Source: Lepus europaeus (taxonomy: Eukaryota; Chordata; Mammalia; Lagomorpha; Leporidae). Taken from it: a stretch of DNA of 64,000 nt. Location: NCBI RefSeq assembly GCF_033115175.1, contig NC_084847.1, positions 43,261,905-43,325,904 of the forward strand, given 5' to 3'. Position 1 is the first letter of the stretch. Every line of letters starts with the position of its first letter. The position numbers and the translations under genes are program-made. Positions 34,990 to 47,269 of the stretch are shown piece by piece. Below the pieces are notes generated by a model that saw only the letters and a list, made by a program, of their open reading frames with translations, made no database searches and was not told the DNA's origin.

Positions 34990-35715
34990 TCAAAATATTT
35001 ATAGCATAATGGTTCACTTTAAGAAGGATAAATTTATGTATTTTAAACTATAATAGGTGATACTAAACCTATCACAAACTGATTGTTAGTATATTGTAAA
35101 CATATATATGAACATATAAATGATAAGTAACTTTACTAAATTAACAAGATATTAAGATACACTTAAAGACAATATTTTAACTAGTTCACACACAGAGAGA
35201 ACATTGTTGCTAAATAGGAAGACATTTGAAACTTTCAAGATTTATGGGCCCAGTCATGTCATGAAGGCATAAATCTAAAAATCATGTACTCTATCATCTA
35301 TGAAATGATAGAAAAACTACCAATTAAAGTGTTACCAAGAAGTCATTTAGACACATGCCAATTTTACTTAAGATTATCTCACATTACATTGGTCCAGAAT
35401 TATTTTTCAGGAATCAGAGAATTATTAAGTGGGAATTGTGATTATTGCAGTCAGAACATGAAATCAGGTAACTAATTCAGCTAAGAATTTTTAAAAATTA
35501 TCTTTATAAAACAGACAATATTAAATGTGAAATGTGGCATGTTCTAGATTTGTCTGAAATGTATAGGTATTTACAAATTTGTATAAAATGTAGCTTTGTA
35601 TAAAGCATAAAATTATTTATAAAACATTAAATATGTCACCATTGTGAAATCATTATTAGTATAAAGTATATTACTTGGTCGTTAGATGTTCCAAGATAAG
35701 AAATTTAGTATTTCT
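34990..35715. other. AT-rich intergenic DNA, nothing recognised
   Basis: No gene, repeat family or RNA structure is evident between the two flanking C repeats. Confidence 0.5.
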
Positions 35716-35717
35716 TT

Positions 35718-35776
35718 CTTTAAAAAATATTTATTTATTTACTTGAAAGTCAGAGTTACACAGAGAGAAGAGGTGC

Positions 35777-35808
<32 letters not shown>

Positions 35809-36066
35809 GTCTTTCATCCGCTGGTTTACTCCCCAATTGACCACAATGGCCACAGTTGTGCCAATCCAAAGGCAGGAGCCAGGAGCCTCCTCCAGGTCTC
35901 CCAAGTGGGTGCAGGGGCCCAAAGACTTGGGCCATCTTCTACTGCTTTCCCAGGCCATAGCAGAGAGCTGGATCAGAAGTGGAGCAGCCAAGACTCAATC
36001 TGGTGCCTATATGGGATGCCGGCACTACAGGTGGCAGCTTTACCTGCCACTCCACAGTGCTGGCCC
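35718..36066 (-). mobile_element. CSINE, minus strand
   Basis: TTAAAAAATATTTATTTATT, a (GA) run, CCTCCAGGTCTCCCAAGTGG, and head at CCACAGTGCTGGCCC. Confidence 0.9.
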
Positions 36067-36734
36067 GAGAAAGCAAGTATTTCTTATGAGATCATGTTGT
36101 CTTGCATGAACTATGCCTGTGAAATATTCTACTCTTGTGTGCATTTGATGCATACATGCATATGATAAGACATATGCCTCATTTCCTCAAACTCTTACAT
36201 TACATCCACTATGCTTACTTTCCAGTACAAAAATTATAAAATATGCAAGATCATCAAGAGGAACATTGGAGAATTTCCCAGAGGCCAACATATATCAATA
36301 GAAATATTGAGAGGACAAATCGAGCTGAAGGACTATTTTTGTCCCCAGGACAGTTGCTGAATACTTGAGCCTCAAATCCCTTTGGATAAACCAGATTTCC
36401 CTCTGGTGAACTGAAATAAATAAGAAAATATGCCAACTAGTGATTATCCAAAGGTTAGACATAGCCAACATGTGCACAAAATTGAAACTAATGAAGCATA
36501 CAAAAAAATAAGCTACTAGAAATGAGTTTCACAGATTAGATAATAGAATTACATTTCAAATATTTAAATAAACATCAAAAATGAAAGAATTGAGATAATA
36601 ATGAGCTTGAGAAATAAGAACAAGGAACAGCAAAATTGATCATATTTGGAAAAGAACCAAATAACCATAAACATTTGAAAATTATAATAAACAAATATAA
36701 AATACAGAGTTTAAACATTAAGTTAAACTCAGGT

Positions 36735-37450
36735 TTTCCATGCCTGAAATGTTCTCATGGGCTTTTCAGCCACATCCAAATGCCTTAAGAGCTGATTCTA
36801 AGTCCAGAGTGCTGTTTAGTTCATTTGTCATCCTATGAGTCTGTGGTGTGGCCTGCTTCCCACATTGGTCATTCTCTCCTTTTTCATTCTATCTATTGTT
36901 ATTACCAGACACTTGGTCTTATTTATGTGATCCTTTGACACTTAATCCTACCTATATGATCAATTACACACTTAATATGACCATTTTAACATGTGAGATG
37001 GCATTATTGCTACCCAGCTTAATGGGATTTGGTATGCCATGACAAGTTTTTAGCTTTACCCTTAAGGGTAAGTCCCTGGGAATATGTGCAGAATTGTAAA
37101 GCTCCTCTCTCTCTTAGTCTCACTCTTATTTTTACTGGGGTTTATTTTCAAATGAATTTACACACCTATGATTATTTCTATGCTAGGTAAAGAGTTCCAC
37201 CAATGGTATTAAGTAGAAAAAATAAAAGTAATAATAAAATAACAAACTGTTATTTGTCAGTCAAGACAAAGGCTGTTCAATTCATTGCTTCTCCTACTAT
37301 CAACTTCCCTTCTGCAGATTTCCTTTTAGGTGCTCTGTTACTTGTCACAGATCAGGGAGAATATATACTATTTGTCCTTTTGAGACTGGCTTATTTCACT
37401 AAGTATAATGTTTTCCAGTTCCATCCATTTTGTTTAAAATGACTGGATTT
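36735..37450 (-). mobile_element. L1 3' end, minus strand
   Basis: 36740-36870 is the reverse complement of the L1 3'-UTR block at 31055-31190. 37340-37440 reads as reverse ORF2-end text (GGCTTATTTCACTAAGTATA). It lies directly 5' of the V1R pseudogene. Confidence 0.8.
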
Positions 37451-37625
37451 CATTTCACAAATGAGAGAAATAATACATTTACATGAGAGATCCAGGAGCA
37501 TTGTGAAGATAGGGAGTTAGAAGGAAAATTTCTGGTGGCATTATAGAGCCATCTGATGACATGAGATATACTGTTTTTGTTTGTTTGTTTTTCAGACATG
37601 CATGTGTTTCTTCCCTGCCATTAAG

Positions 37626-38548
37626 ATGAGCCCAATGTCTGCTTACATTGCTGTTTACAAATGCATTCTTTATCAAGCTGGCATTGGAATCTCAGCCAAC
37701 ACTTTAATCTTCTTCTCTCACAATTCCTCAATCCTGCTGGATCGCCATTCTAAGCCCACTGACCTGACCATCTGTCACCTGGCCTTTGTCCACATTGCTT
37801 TGCTCATTACTATGCTGTTTTTGCACTCTCCAGACCTGTTTGTGTCATTGAATGTATGGAATGACTTCAAGTGTAAGGCTTTGTTCTACATCAGTAGGGT
37901 GACGAGGGGGCTCTCTATCTGCACCACCTGCCTCCTGAGCATCATCTAGACCATCAGTCCTAGCACCTCCTGGTTGGCACAGTTTAAGTATAAATACATG
38001 CATTTCATCTTCTATTTATTCTTCCCATTTGGCTGGTATGTTTGTCTTTCAGTATGACCACAATCTTCCACACTGTGGCATCTTCCAATGTGACTCAGAC
38101 CAATGTGATGGCTATCACTAAATACTGCTCATTTTCCCCCATAAAGCATGGCATCACGGGCTTGATGTTCACAATGACCACATCCAGGGACAGCTTCCTT
38201 GTGAGAGTCATGCTGCTCTTAAGTGCATACATGGCGATCCTCTTACTTAGGCATCAGAGGAGGTCCCAGAACCTTCACAGCACCAGCCTATCCCCAATAT
38301 CCTCCCCAGAGAAAAGGGCCACCCAGACCATCCTGCTGCTGGTGACTTTCTATGTGGTCATGTACTGGGTGGACCTCATCATCTCATCCTCCTCCCTGAT
38401 ACTGTGGACATATGACTCAGTCGTTGTGGGTGTCCAGAGTGTTGTGGTCCATGTCTAATCCACTATTAGTCTAGAACAGCTTACCAGTTCTGATAAGAGA
38501 ATACTCATTGTTTTTCACAATATGCCATGGAAAAGCTTTTTGTTTTAA
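37626..38548 (+). pseudogene. Vomeronasal type-1 receptor (V1R) pseudogene
   Basis: Intronless remnant of a V1R-type seven-helix pheromone receptor. Family landmarks are the TM2 start HSKPTDLTICHLAFVHIA, the TM3 end STCLLSII-like text followed by TISPSTSW, the loop KYCSFSPI before TM5, the TM6 segment EKRATQTILLLVTFYVVMYW, and TM7 with a remnant SSDKRI near the C-terminus. It is broken at three places. A TAG at 37947-37949 stands where the family usually has Gln. The frame shifts between about 38000 and 38045. A TAA at 38456-38458 sits where the TM7 Tyr is expected. The original stop would be 38546-38548. No second copy is visible in the window. Confidence 0.9.
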
Positions 38549-38579
38549 CAAGTTGATGACAAAATGTTTGTCTTTCATT

Positions 38580-38935
38580 GGGCATGCTGTTTAGCAGTTA
38601 AGGTACCACTTGTGATGCCCACGTCCCATACTGGAGTGCCCAGGTTCAAATTATGCCTCTGTTTCTGATCCAGCTTTTTGTTAGTGCACACTGTGTTTGG
38701 CAGTACATGCTTGCTCAAGTACTTGGGTTCCTGTCACCCACAACATCAGAGTGACATCTAGAGATTTACGATCTTGGTTTTGGCCTGGCCCAACCCTGGT
38801 TGTGCACATCAGCAATGAAGCAGCAAATTTATGATTACCTATATATTTATCATCTATCTATCTATCATCTATCTATCCATCATCTCTCTTCTCCCTGACA
38901 TTAAGTAAAAATAAATAATTTTAACAATGACTGTC
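38580..38935 (+). mobile_element. Older CSINE, plus strand, with (ATCT)n
   Basis: CCCACGTCCCATACTGGAGTG, GCCTGGCCCAACCCTGG, and an ATCT tetranucleotide run (38848-38885) before the tail. Confidence 0.75.
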
Positions 38936-41105
38936 TTGCGATAGCTGTATCTGAGAACATATAAATTATTCTACTGCAACAGGTTCCTATCTGATTAATT
39001 CAATTGTATAGAATTATACGTTTCTTATATCTAAATGCTTTGAGTCATATTTTGTCCGGAATTTACATTTCTTGAATTCAACATCCAGCATGATTTAAGA
39101 TTTCCATGCATTTACCAGTTTCTTGTTTTTTCATTCTGATTTCAGAAAATCAGATAGGAAAACTTTTCTTTCTTCTTAAAGAAGACATATGCTTTAGACA
39201 TATCTGATGGCAATCAAATCTTTCATGACTTACTTTGAAAAATATTTTTATTTTACTTTTTTAATTAAAAATAGGTAAGTATTAAAATGTAAACTGGATA
39301 TCCATTTCTGTCTGCAATGTTAACTTTTGGTATCTATCTTTCTTGGATTATACAAGGGCTGTGTAGATTGTTCTGTCACTTTTTTAGGTTGTATTTCTTT
39401 TTTTCTATTCTCCAATTTTACTTCTACCTGGTTATGCAGTTTAACACTTATTTCTGTTTGAATGCTTCTATTTATTTATCTCTATTTTAATGCAATGAAA
39501 TGCTAAATCAACACTTTATGTCTGATTGCTGTGTTTGGTATTTATAAGTTATTTTATTGGGTTATTATATCTCATAATGGTATCAATTTTCTAAATCTAA
39601 AGATACAAATAAATGTGTTTTATTCATTCTCATTCTAGTTTCATCCTATATATAACCAAATTTATATTTTCTACTGCAATATCACCCTGAGATATATTTT
39701 GGCAGCTCAATCCTCCAGTTAATCACTCTCATCACCTGAGGTGAATGTCTAACTTCTGTGTTTACTTTATTTTGCTTAATTTATTACATTTTTTTTCAAA
39801 TGTTTACATCTGATTTGGTTCTTTTATAAATATGGCTAATCAAATTTGTGGTTCCCTCATCTTATTTTTTCTAATTCTCAATCCTAGTTCAATTTTTTTT
39901 CATTTTCTGTTTAATTAATTAAATATTTGAAACATAATTCTGATATATAATTTCTGTGAACCTTCATTCTTGTGGCTTATTTCTGTGTATGCTCCATTAC
40001 TTCCAATTTGGTTTTCATATTTGGTATACTTTGATCCTTGGAAAGTCTTCAGTTTTCGTATTTCCTTGCTTAATCCAGTTGGCCAGAGGGAAAGTTAAGT
40101 GTTCAGCCAGTCTCCCTAGGATAACAATTGTCTCTCAGTTTGATTTCTCCTCTCTCTGTTGATTTATGTTTGATCCTGGGAAATTCTTCAATTTTCCTTT
40201 TGACTCTCTTGGACATTTTAAGGATGTTTGGAACTTCTTGAGTACATGTAGTTATTATATTTGAAGTGTTTTGGGAACATGTGGCATATATTTTATCACA
40301 TGCATGCATATACCAAATGCACAGGAGTATAACATTTTACATAAATTGTTTGTGGCAGACAAAAGAGTCTTAAAAGAAATACCAGGTTTCTCATTATGCA
40401 ACCTTTCATGAAAGAATAATGTACAAATCCATTAATAATGATTTCTAGATTTGCTTATTTTTAATGTTTTATGGGTAATGTTATGTTTTCTACACATTTA
40501 TGGAAATCAAAATTTTTATAAGAGTGATTAATATAAGAATATGGTCATAATTAATATTTTTCATAAAAATATAATTTTAGAAGTTACTAGCTGAGTTAGT
40601 TACCTGAATACATTATTTTCATGTAATCATCAAATTCCTACCTACGACTTTTCTGATTCCTCAAAAATAATTTCTTTGCATTTTTCATTTGATACAATGG
40701 TTAAATAAGATGGTTTAAATAAACCATGAATTTTTTTGCATGACTTACTGATAACATTTTAATTGGTAGTTCTGTCACTTCACAGTTGAGAAAATATAGA
40801 ATTTGTAGATTAATATTTTCCTAAAACGTTGAAATTTTCAAAATGTCTTCTTACTATTTGTAAATGGCATTCACTCTGTTTACTGGCTAAAATGTTGTCT
40901 ATGTTCATATCTTACTAACCTGCTGATTTTTCCAATAACATTATTTAATTTTCATTATATTTATCCTTAGTATATACCAAAAATTGATTTGTGATAGTTT
41001 TGATGATGCTTATTATAATTTTAAATGTACTTCTTCATCTTCTTTTCATTGAATCCCCATATATTTATAAAATGTTACTAACATTTCCTAAGCTTATTTA
41101 TTATT
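38936..41105. other. AT-rich intergenic DNA, nothing recognised
   Basis: About 2.2 kb of low-GC sequence. The short open frames have no family resemblance and no young repeat is seen. Confidence 0.5.
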
Positions 41106-41109
41106 TAGC

Positions 41110-41285
41110 TGAATGGAAGAGGGACAAGAAAACGATAGAGAGAAAGAGAGAGAGAGAGAGAAAAAGAGAGAGAGAGAGAGAGATACAGAGAGAGAGAGAG
41201 ATCATATATTCCATCTCCTGGTTAATTCTTTAAGTGCCTACAACAGCTTGGGCTGGGCCAGGCCTTAGCCAGAAGCCAGTCTTGG
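41110..41285 (-). mobile_element. CSINE fragment with (GA)n, minus strand
   Basis: GA tract at 41139-41200, then CCATCTCCTGGTTAATTC and GGGCTGGGCCAGGCC; the head is missing. Confidence 0.7.
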
Positions 41286-41814
41286 CTACACATGCAAATG
41301 ATATATAATATGAGACAAATTAGTAATAAGAACTCTGATTCACCAAATTATCATATGTTCATACTGTTCTTCATTTATAATTTTATATTTTGTGTTTTTC
41401 TGATTCAAGGTTCATTATATAAATTTTGACTCAAAAGAGAATGTAACCTCAGTCTGTCATCTTGATAAAACACAAAGTCAAAGGGCAGACTTTATCAGTT
41501 TACATATGTACAATCTTGCATTTGTCTCATAAGTCAGTCAGGGGAAGCACATAGTGCAGTGGTTTTCTCTTTCCTACATCTGAGTAAACAGAAACAGTGT
41601 ATTAATAGATTACTCAATGCCTCCTTTCACTTTATTTTTACTACATCAACTTTCATGGAAATTAAGAATAAGGAATAGTACAAATTAAGAAAAAGTCAAT
41701 AATGACAAAAAATTATCAAACTTGATTAAAGAAAAAATATATTAACTCATCTATAGTATGACAGAAGATGCCAAATCATTAAAATCTTCATGCAAAATAA
41801 TATGAAATTGCAAA

Positions 41815-41940
41815 TATGAGGGATCTTCAAAAGCTCATGGAAACACATAATAAAAATCTAGCCATGAATTTGAGAACATTTTGCCATAGAATGAAATTTT
41901 TTATGAATTTTCCATGAATATTTGGGCTACTTTTGTACAT
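41815..41940 (+). repeat. Interspersed 3'-UTR-like repeat, copy 2
   Basis: Same family as 365-480 but in the opposite orientation (GGGATCTTCAAAAGCTCATGG, then TTTTCCATGAATAT). Confidence 0.45.
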
Positions 41941-42089
41941 AACTTGCTTAATATGTGAAAAACAATGAATATAAAGTTAATGGAAATTAATATGTGATCA
42001 TCTTAAGCATCTGGCTAAGCCTACCACCATTTATGATTAAAACCATAAATAAAGGTTTGAAGATAACTTACCCAAGTTGATAAAGAATA

Positions 42090-42455
42090 CCTGTGTGGGG
42101 CAGTAATTTATCTCAGAGGTTAACATAATTTTTAGGAATCCCAGATCCCATATCACAGTGCCTGGGTTCAAGTTCTGGTTCTATCTCCTATCTCCTCCCT
42201 CCTAGCACAGTCCCTGGGTAACGGTAGTGATGGTTCAAACAGTTCAGTTCCTGACACCCACGCCTGAGATCTGGATTGAGTTCTCAGCTCCTAACTCCTG
42301 TTCTTACCATACTCTGGCTGTTAAAAGCATTTGCCATGTAAACCAGCATTTAGAAGATAGCTCTGTGTGTAACTGTCTTTTTCTCTGTCGCTCTATCTCT
42401 CCTTATGTCACTCTGCCTCATAAATGTAAAAAGAAATATTTTTAAATAAGCACCT
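42090..42455 (+). mobile_element. Older CSINE, plus strand
   Basis: GGGCAGTAATTTATCTCAGAG head, GTGCCTGGGTTCAAGTTC, CTGTCTTTTTCTCTG and a TTTTTAAATAAG tail. Confidence 0.7.
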
Positions 42456-42666
42456 ATGGGAAACCTACAGCAAACTCCATATTTAATGTAAATGGTGAAA
42501 GACTAAATATTTCCCTAGATGATTCAGCACAAGATGACAATATTTTATTGGGCACTTTTTAAAATGTCACATTGGAGGTGTTTGGTTTAAAAAAAAAAAA
42601 GCATGTGATAAAAGTGAGAAAAAGGACTCATGACTGCAAGCCAAAGAGTAAAACTTGATTTTCATG

Positions 42667-42730
42667 TAAAATACATAATCCTATAAAAGAACTACTGGTA
42701 AAATACATAATCCTATAAAAGAACTACTGG
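42667..42730. repeat. 32-bp exact tandem duplication
   Basis: A 32-bp unit starting TAAAATACATAATCC and ending CTACTGG occurs twice in direct succession, immediately before a young SINE. Confidence 0.9.
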
Positions 42731-43095
42731 CCGGCGCCTTGGCTCAACAGGCTAATCCTCCGCCTTGCAGCGCCGGCACACCGGGTTCTAGTCCCGGTCG
42801 GGGCACCGATCCTGTCCCGGTTGCCCCTCTTCCAGGCCAGCTCTCTGCTGTGGCCAGGGAGTGCAGTGGAGGATGGCCCAAGTGTTTGGGCTCTGCACCC
42901 CAGGGGAGACCAGGATAAGCACCTGGCTCCTGCCATCGGAACAGCGCGGTGTGCCGGCCGCAGCGCGCTACCGCGGCCACCATTGGAGGGTGAACCAATG
43001 GCAAAAGGAAGACTTTTCTCTCTGTCTCTCTCTCACTGTCCACTCTGCCTGTCAAAAATTAAAAAATAAATAAATAAATAAAATAAAAAAATAAA
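42729..43095 (+). mobile_element. Young full-length CSINE
   Basis: Head GGCCGGCGCCTTGGCTC, B box GGTTCTAGTCCC, tail CTCTGCCTGTC then an A/AAAT-rich run. Flanked by AAAAGAACTACT (42717-42728 and 43096-43107). Confidence 0.95.
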
Positions 43096-43239
43096 AAAAG
43101 AACTACTAAAGAATTCACTAAAAATCCACTTGAATTAATAAGTTCAGTAAACTTGCAGTGAATGATATCAATATATAGCAGTCAATAATATTTCTATAAG
43201 CTAGTAATGAACATTCTGGAACAGTACATAAGAAAGTGA

Positions 43240-43605
43240 TACCATCCTGAGATAGGCATATTTCAGGGGACTAAGCTGCTTCTTGGGATTCCTACATCTC
43301 ATGCTGAAGTATGTAGTATTAAGTGCTACCATGTTTCTGATCCAGGTTCCAGCTAACCTACCTCGGATGCAGGAGGTGATGATCCAAATAGTTTGCTTCC
43401 TATCAACCACATAGGAGACACAGATGGACTTCCACCTCCTGACATTGGCCTGGCCCATCTCCAAATGTTGCAGGTAACTAGAGAGAACACCAGAAGTTAG
43501 AAGGTTTCTTTCTCTTTTTTTATTCTCTCTCCTCCCGCTCCTTCTCTTCCTCTTCCTCTTCTTAATGTTGTCACTCTACCTTTCAAATAAATAAATAAAT
43601 CTTTT
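43240..43605 (+). mobile_element. Older CSINE, plus strand
   Basis: GATCCAGGTTCCAGCTAACC, GACATTGGCCTGGCCC, a pyrimidine tract and TTTCAAATAAATAAATAAAT. Confidence 0.75.
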
Positions 43606-43619
43606 TAAAAAGCGTATGA

Positions 43620-44720
43620 TAGCATCCAAAGTAGCAACAGAATCAGTGCATATCTCAGGAAAAAATTTTTAAAAAGTGATGCTGATTTCATAATGAACTC
43701 CACTACATAAAAGACAAATTTGAAATTAGTACTGATTTGAATTGACATGTTGCACTAACATACAAAAATTTTCACTAATTGTGTGAAATATTTTCAACAT
43801 CACTGGTAATTTGAGAACAGCAAATAAAGCAGTAAAACAGTAAATAAAAATTTAAAAAAGTAATACTACAGAAGCTGAACAATGGTTCTAACAACAGTGA
43901 AAAACAATTCAAGGGAATGGAGAATATGGAATTGTTGAATGTTGCTGATAGAGAGTAATAAAATAGTGCAGCCAGTCTAAAAGCAACCTGGCAGCTTTTC
44001 AAAATGTCATAATAGAATTATCATATGTAGGGTTTGGCATTTGGTACAGCAGCTAAGATGCTAATCTGAGACAGCTACACCCCACATTGGAGTATATTGT
44101 TTTATAGCTCTGTCTCAGTTCTTAATTCTGGCTTCCTGCTAGTGCATTCCTGAGAGACAGAAGATGATGGCTCAATTAGTTGGTTTCCTGCCACCCAGTT
44201 GGGAGACCTGGGTTGAGTTTCCAGATGCTGGCTTCAATCTGGCCCAGTCATGACTATTTTAGGTATTTGGGGGAATAAACCAGGGAATGTGAGCTTTCTC
44301 TGTATGCCTTTGTCTCTGTTTCTTTCATTTTCTGCCTTGCAAATAAATAAATAAATATTTAAAAGGAGAATTAGCATATGATCCAGTAATTAAAATCCCA
44401 CTGATATACCCAAAATACATGAAAACATGGATCCACATAAAGGCTCACCACAGCCCTTATCACAGAGCTAAATGTGAACATAATCCAAGTATCTACCAAT
44501 GACTGGAAAAAGTGTGATATTTCTTTATAATACAAAACTCTTTAATAATCAAAATTACTTAAATGGTGATATGTTTCAAGGAGAAGAGATCTCAAAATGA
44601 TTCAGATTACAGAAAGAAATTAAACACAAAATAATGCGTACTATATGGTTTTGATAGCCAGAAAACCAAAAATGGCTAATATCTGGGCAGAGAGTATAGA
44701 TTAATGGTGGTCCTTAGGTT
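43620..44720 (+). mobile_element. Old L1 ORF2 3' end split by a CSINE
   Basis: Parts before 44028 and after 44375 follow ORF2-end order: GAATTAGCATATGATCCAGT, CTACCAATGACTGG and a later GAATGGAG-type block. Strongly decayed. Confidence 0.6.
44028..44375 (+). mobile_element. Older CSINE, plus strand
   Basis: GGGTTTGGCATTTGGTACAGC head, GTTGGGAGACCTGGGTTGAG body, AAATAAATAAATAAATATT tail. Confidence 0.8.
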
Positions 44721-45364
44721 GGTTGGGGATGAGTGACACTCCATAGAGCCTCAAGGAGCCTGTTGCACACAGAGAGGCAAGCAGCATGGAGTTTTGATTG
44801 GATTAGGGAAAATATACCCTTACCTTAAATTGGTCAAGGCTGTCTCTAGACCTTCACATTTCAACCACATTTAGTTAGCAAACAAAGTAAAACCTAATTT
44901 AGAAATTCATTTTTGATAGCAGGTCAGTTTCAGGCAATCACTAGCAGCTACACACCAACCATGCTCAGGATGTGAGAATGAGGTGGATGCTTACCCTTAG
45001 CCTAATGAGCTTGATCTGTACTGTGCTTCCATGTGCCATTTGTAAACACTTCCTACATGGCCAAGCCCAGCTATGTGAACTTTTCCTGGCCCTGAGTGCT
45101 GCCAAGTCACAAGTCATTCTCTGTTCAGAAATACAAATTTCATTCCTTAAGTTTCTCTTCTAATAGTGTGCAACAGAATGGGATTATAATTATAGAACCC
45201 ATTCATACACCAAAATGCATGTAAGTTCCACTTATAGTGTGTGAGTATTGTGTTACATAGATCATGTCAAACTTTTTAAGCAAATGATTTCTAAAATATT
45301 AAAGTGATTCAATTAATCAAATATTCAAGCATCAGAACTGGAAAAACTATGCATTTAAAAATAT

Positions 45365-45675
45365 ATTTATATATTTATTTTATTCATTTGTGAGGCAGAG
45401 GAACACAGTGGAGAGCTCCCAAACAGTGGTTCACTCCCCAAATACTTGAAACAGCTAGGGGCTTGGCCAGGCTGAAGTGAGGAGCCAATAACTCAATCCA
45501 GAATTCCCATGTAGGTGGCAGGGACACAAGTACTTTAGCCATCACCTGCTGCCTCACAGAATGCACAATACCTGCATGAAGCTGGAATCAGGAGGAGAGC
45601 TGGGACTCAAACCCAATCACTCTGAAATGGAAAGTGAGTGCTTCCAGTGTCATAGTTAGTGCCATTTAAAATACT
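45365..45675 (-). mobile_element. Older CSINE, minus strand
   Basis: TTTGTGAGGCAGAGGAAC, CAGTGGTTCACTCCCCAAAT, CCATCACCTGCTGCCTC. Confidence 0.75.
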
Positions 45676-46399
45676 TTCTATTGAAAACATTATTTATTTA
45701 TTTGATTTAAGAAGGAGAGAGGGAAAGGGAGAGAGAGCGTGTGCTATTCATGTCTGATCTATTAAAAGGATAAGAAGGAAAGGGTGGAGGAAAAGGCACA
45801 GGTAGGACATGAATTGTGTTTAGAATGGTTACATGGACAAAGAGAATACAAATTTGCAAAATGTAAGACTGGACATAAATCATGTCCAATATTACTAGCC
45901 AATAAAAATGGAAGTAAAGGGTACACTCTATAACTATGACTGTTAGTGAAGTGGGGGAAACATATAATGATATGATCAAGGTTATTTGTTGAACTCTTTA
46001 TTTACATTAGGATTAATCTTATAAAGTAAACTTACAATACATCTTTCTAAAAATTAAGAATGGAAATAGGAGAGAGAGGAGAAAGAAGTGTAGAAGTATG
46101 TATAGGAGGAGGGTAGAGTGGGGAGAATCACTATCTTCCTAAATCTGAATATATGAAATGCAAGAAATCTGTATACCTTCAATAAAATTTCAAAAAGAAT
46201 ATCCTTTTTCAAATAAAGCTCAAAAAAGCAATGTTATATAAAATTTTCTCACAGCATCTCTGTCTATACATGAAGGGACTTTTACATTGCTCTCTTCCTG
46301 GTAATAATGTTGCATTGTCATAAACTCATTCCACAAGAATTGTGTCACCTAGAACTGATAATAATATCAAAATTCATTACTATAACATGTATAAATTTG

Positions 46400-47130
46400 C
46401 AATTTTCTTTTTCTAATTTTTTTATTTTTCTAAATTTTTAAAAAATTTTTAATGTGAAAACATTTTATGTAGTTTATATATACAGATTTAGGAGCATAGC
46501 TATCCCATACTCGCTCCCACTCACACACCCACCCTCCATTCTCCTTCCTTTCTTATTCATTCTTTTAATCAACTTTCAGTTTATTTTAACCCTACAGAAA
46601 ATAAAGACTTCAAAAATTGTAATAAGATAAAAAGCAATTCTTCAACAGTAGAGATAAGGGCTCTAAACAATCATTGAACCTCACAATGTCAATGTAAATT
46701 TTTGGTACTATATTAATGATCACAGATCAGGGAAAATATATGGTATTTTTCTTTGGAGGACTGCCTTATTTCATGAAGTATAATGGTGTCCAGTTTTATC
46801 CATTTTGTTGCAAAAGACAGGATTTAATTCTTTTTTATAGCTGAGTACTATCCCATACTAAATATATACCACCATTTCTTTATCCCATCATCCATTGATA
46901 GATATCTGGGTTGATTCCATATCTTAGATATTTGAATTTATCTACAGTAAACATGGGAGTACAGATAACTCTTGCATATGCTGTTTTCATTTTGTTTGGT
47001 AAATTCTCAGGCGTGGGATGGCTGGGTCATATGGTAGACTTATTTTCATATTTGTGAGATATACTGTCTTTGACAGTGGCTGTATTAGTTTACATCCCCA
47101 ACAATAATGGATGAGGGAATCTTATTATAA
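46400..47130 (-). mobile_element. L1 3' end, minus strand
   Basis: Reverse ORF2-end/3'-UTR text: GATCACAGATCAGGGAAAAT, CTTATTTCATGAAGTATAATG, GATGGCTGGGTCATATGG. It is similar to 37.3-37.44 kb. Confidence 0.8.
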
Positions 47131-47269
47131 GGGGAAAAACTGTTATAATCCAAAATTGTACTTTCAAAATTTATATTAAATAAGTTTATTTATATTAAAT
47201 TTTATATTTATATTATTAAATTTATATTAATTTAGATTTATTAAATAAAAGTTAAAAATAAAAGTAAAT

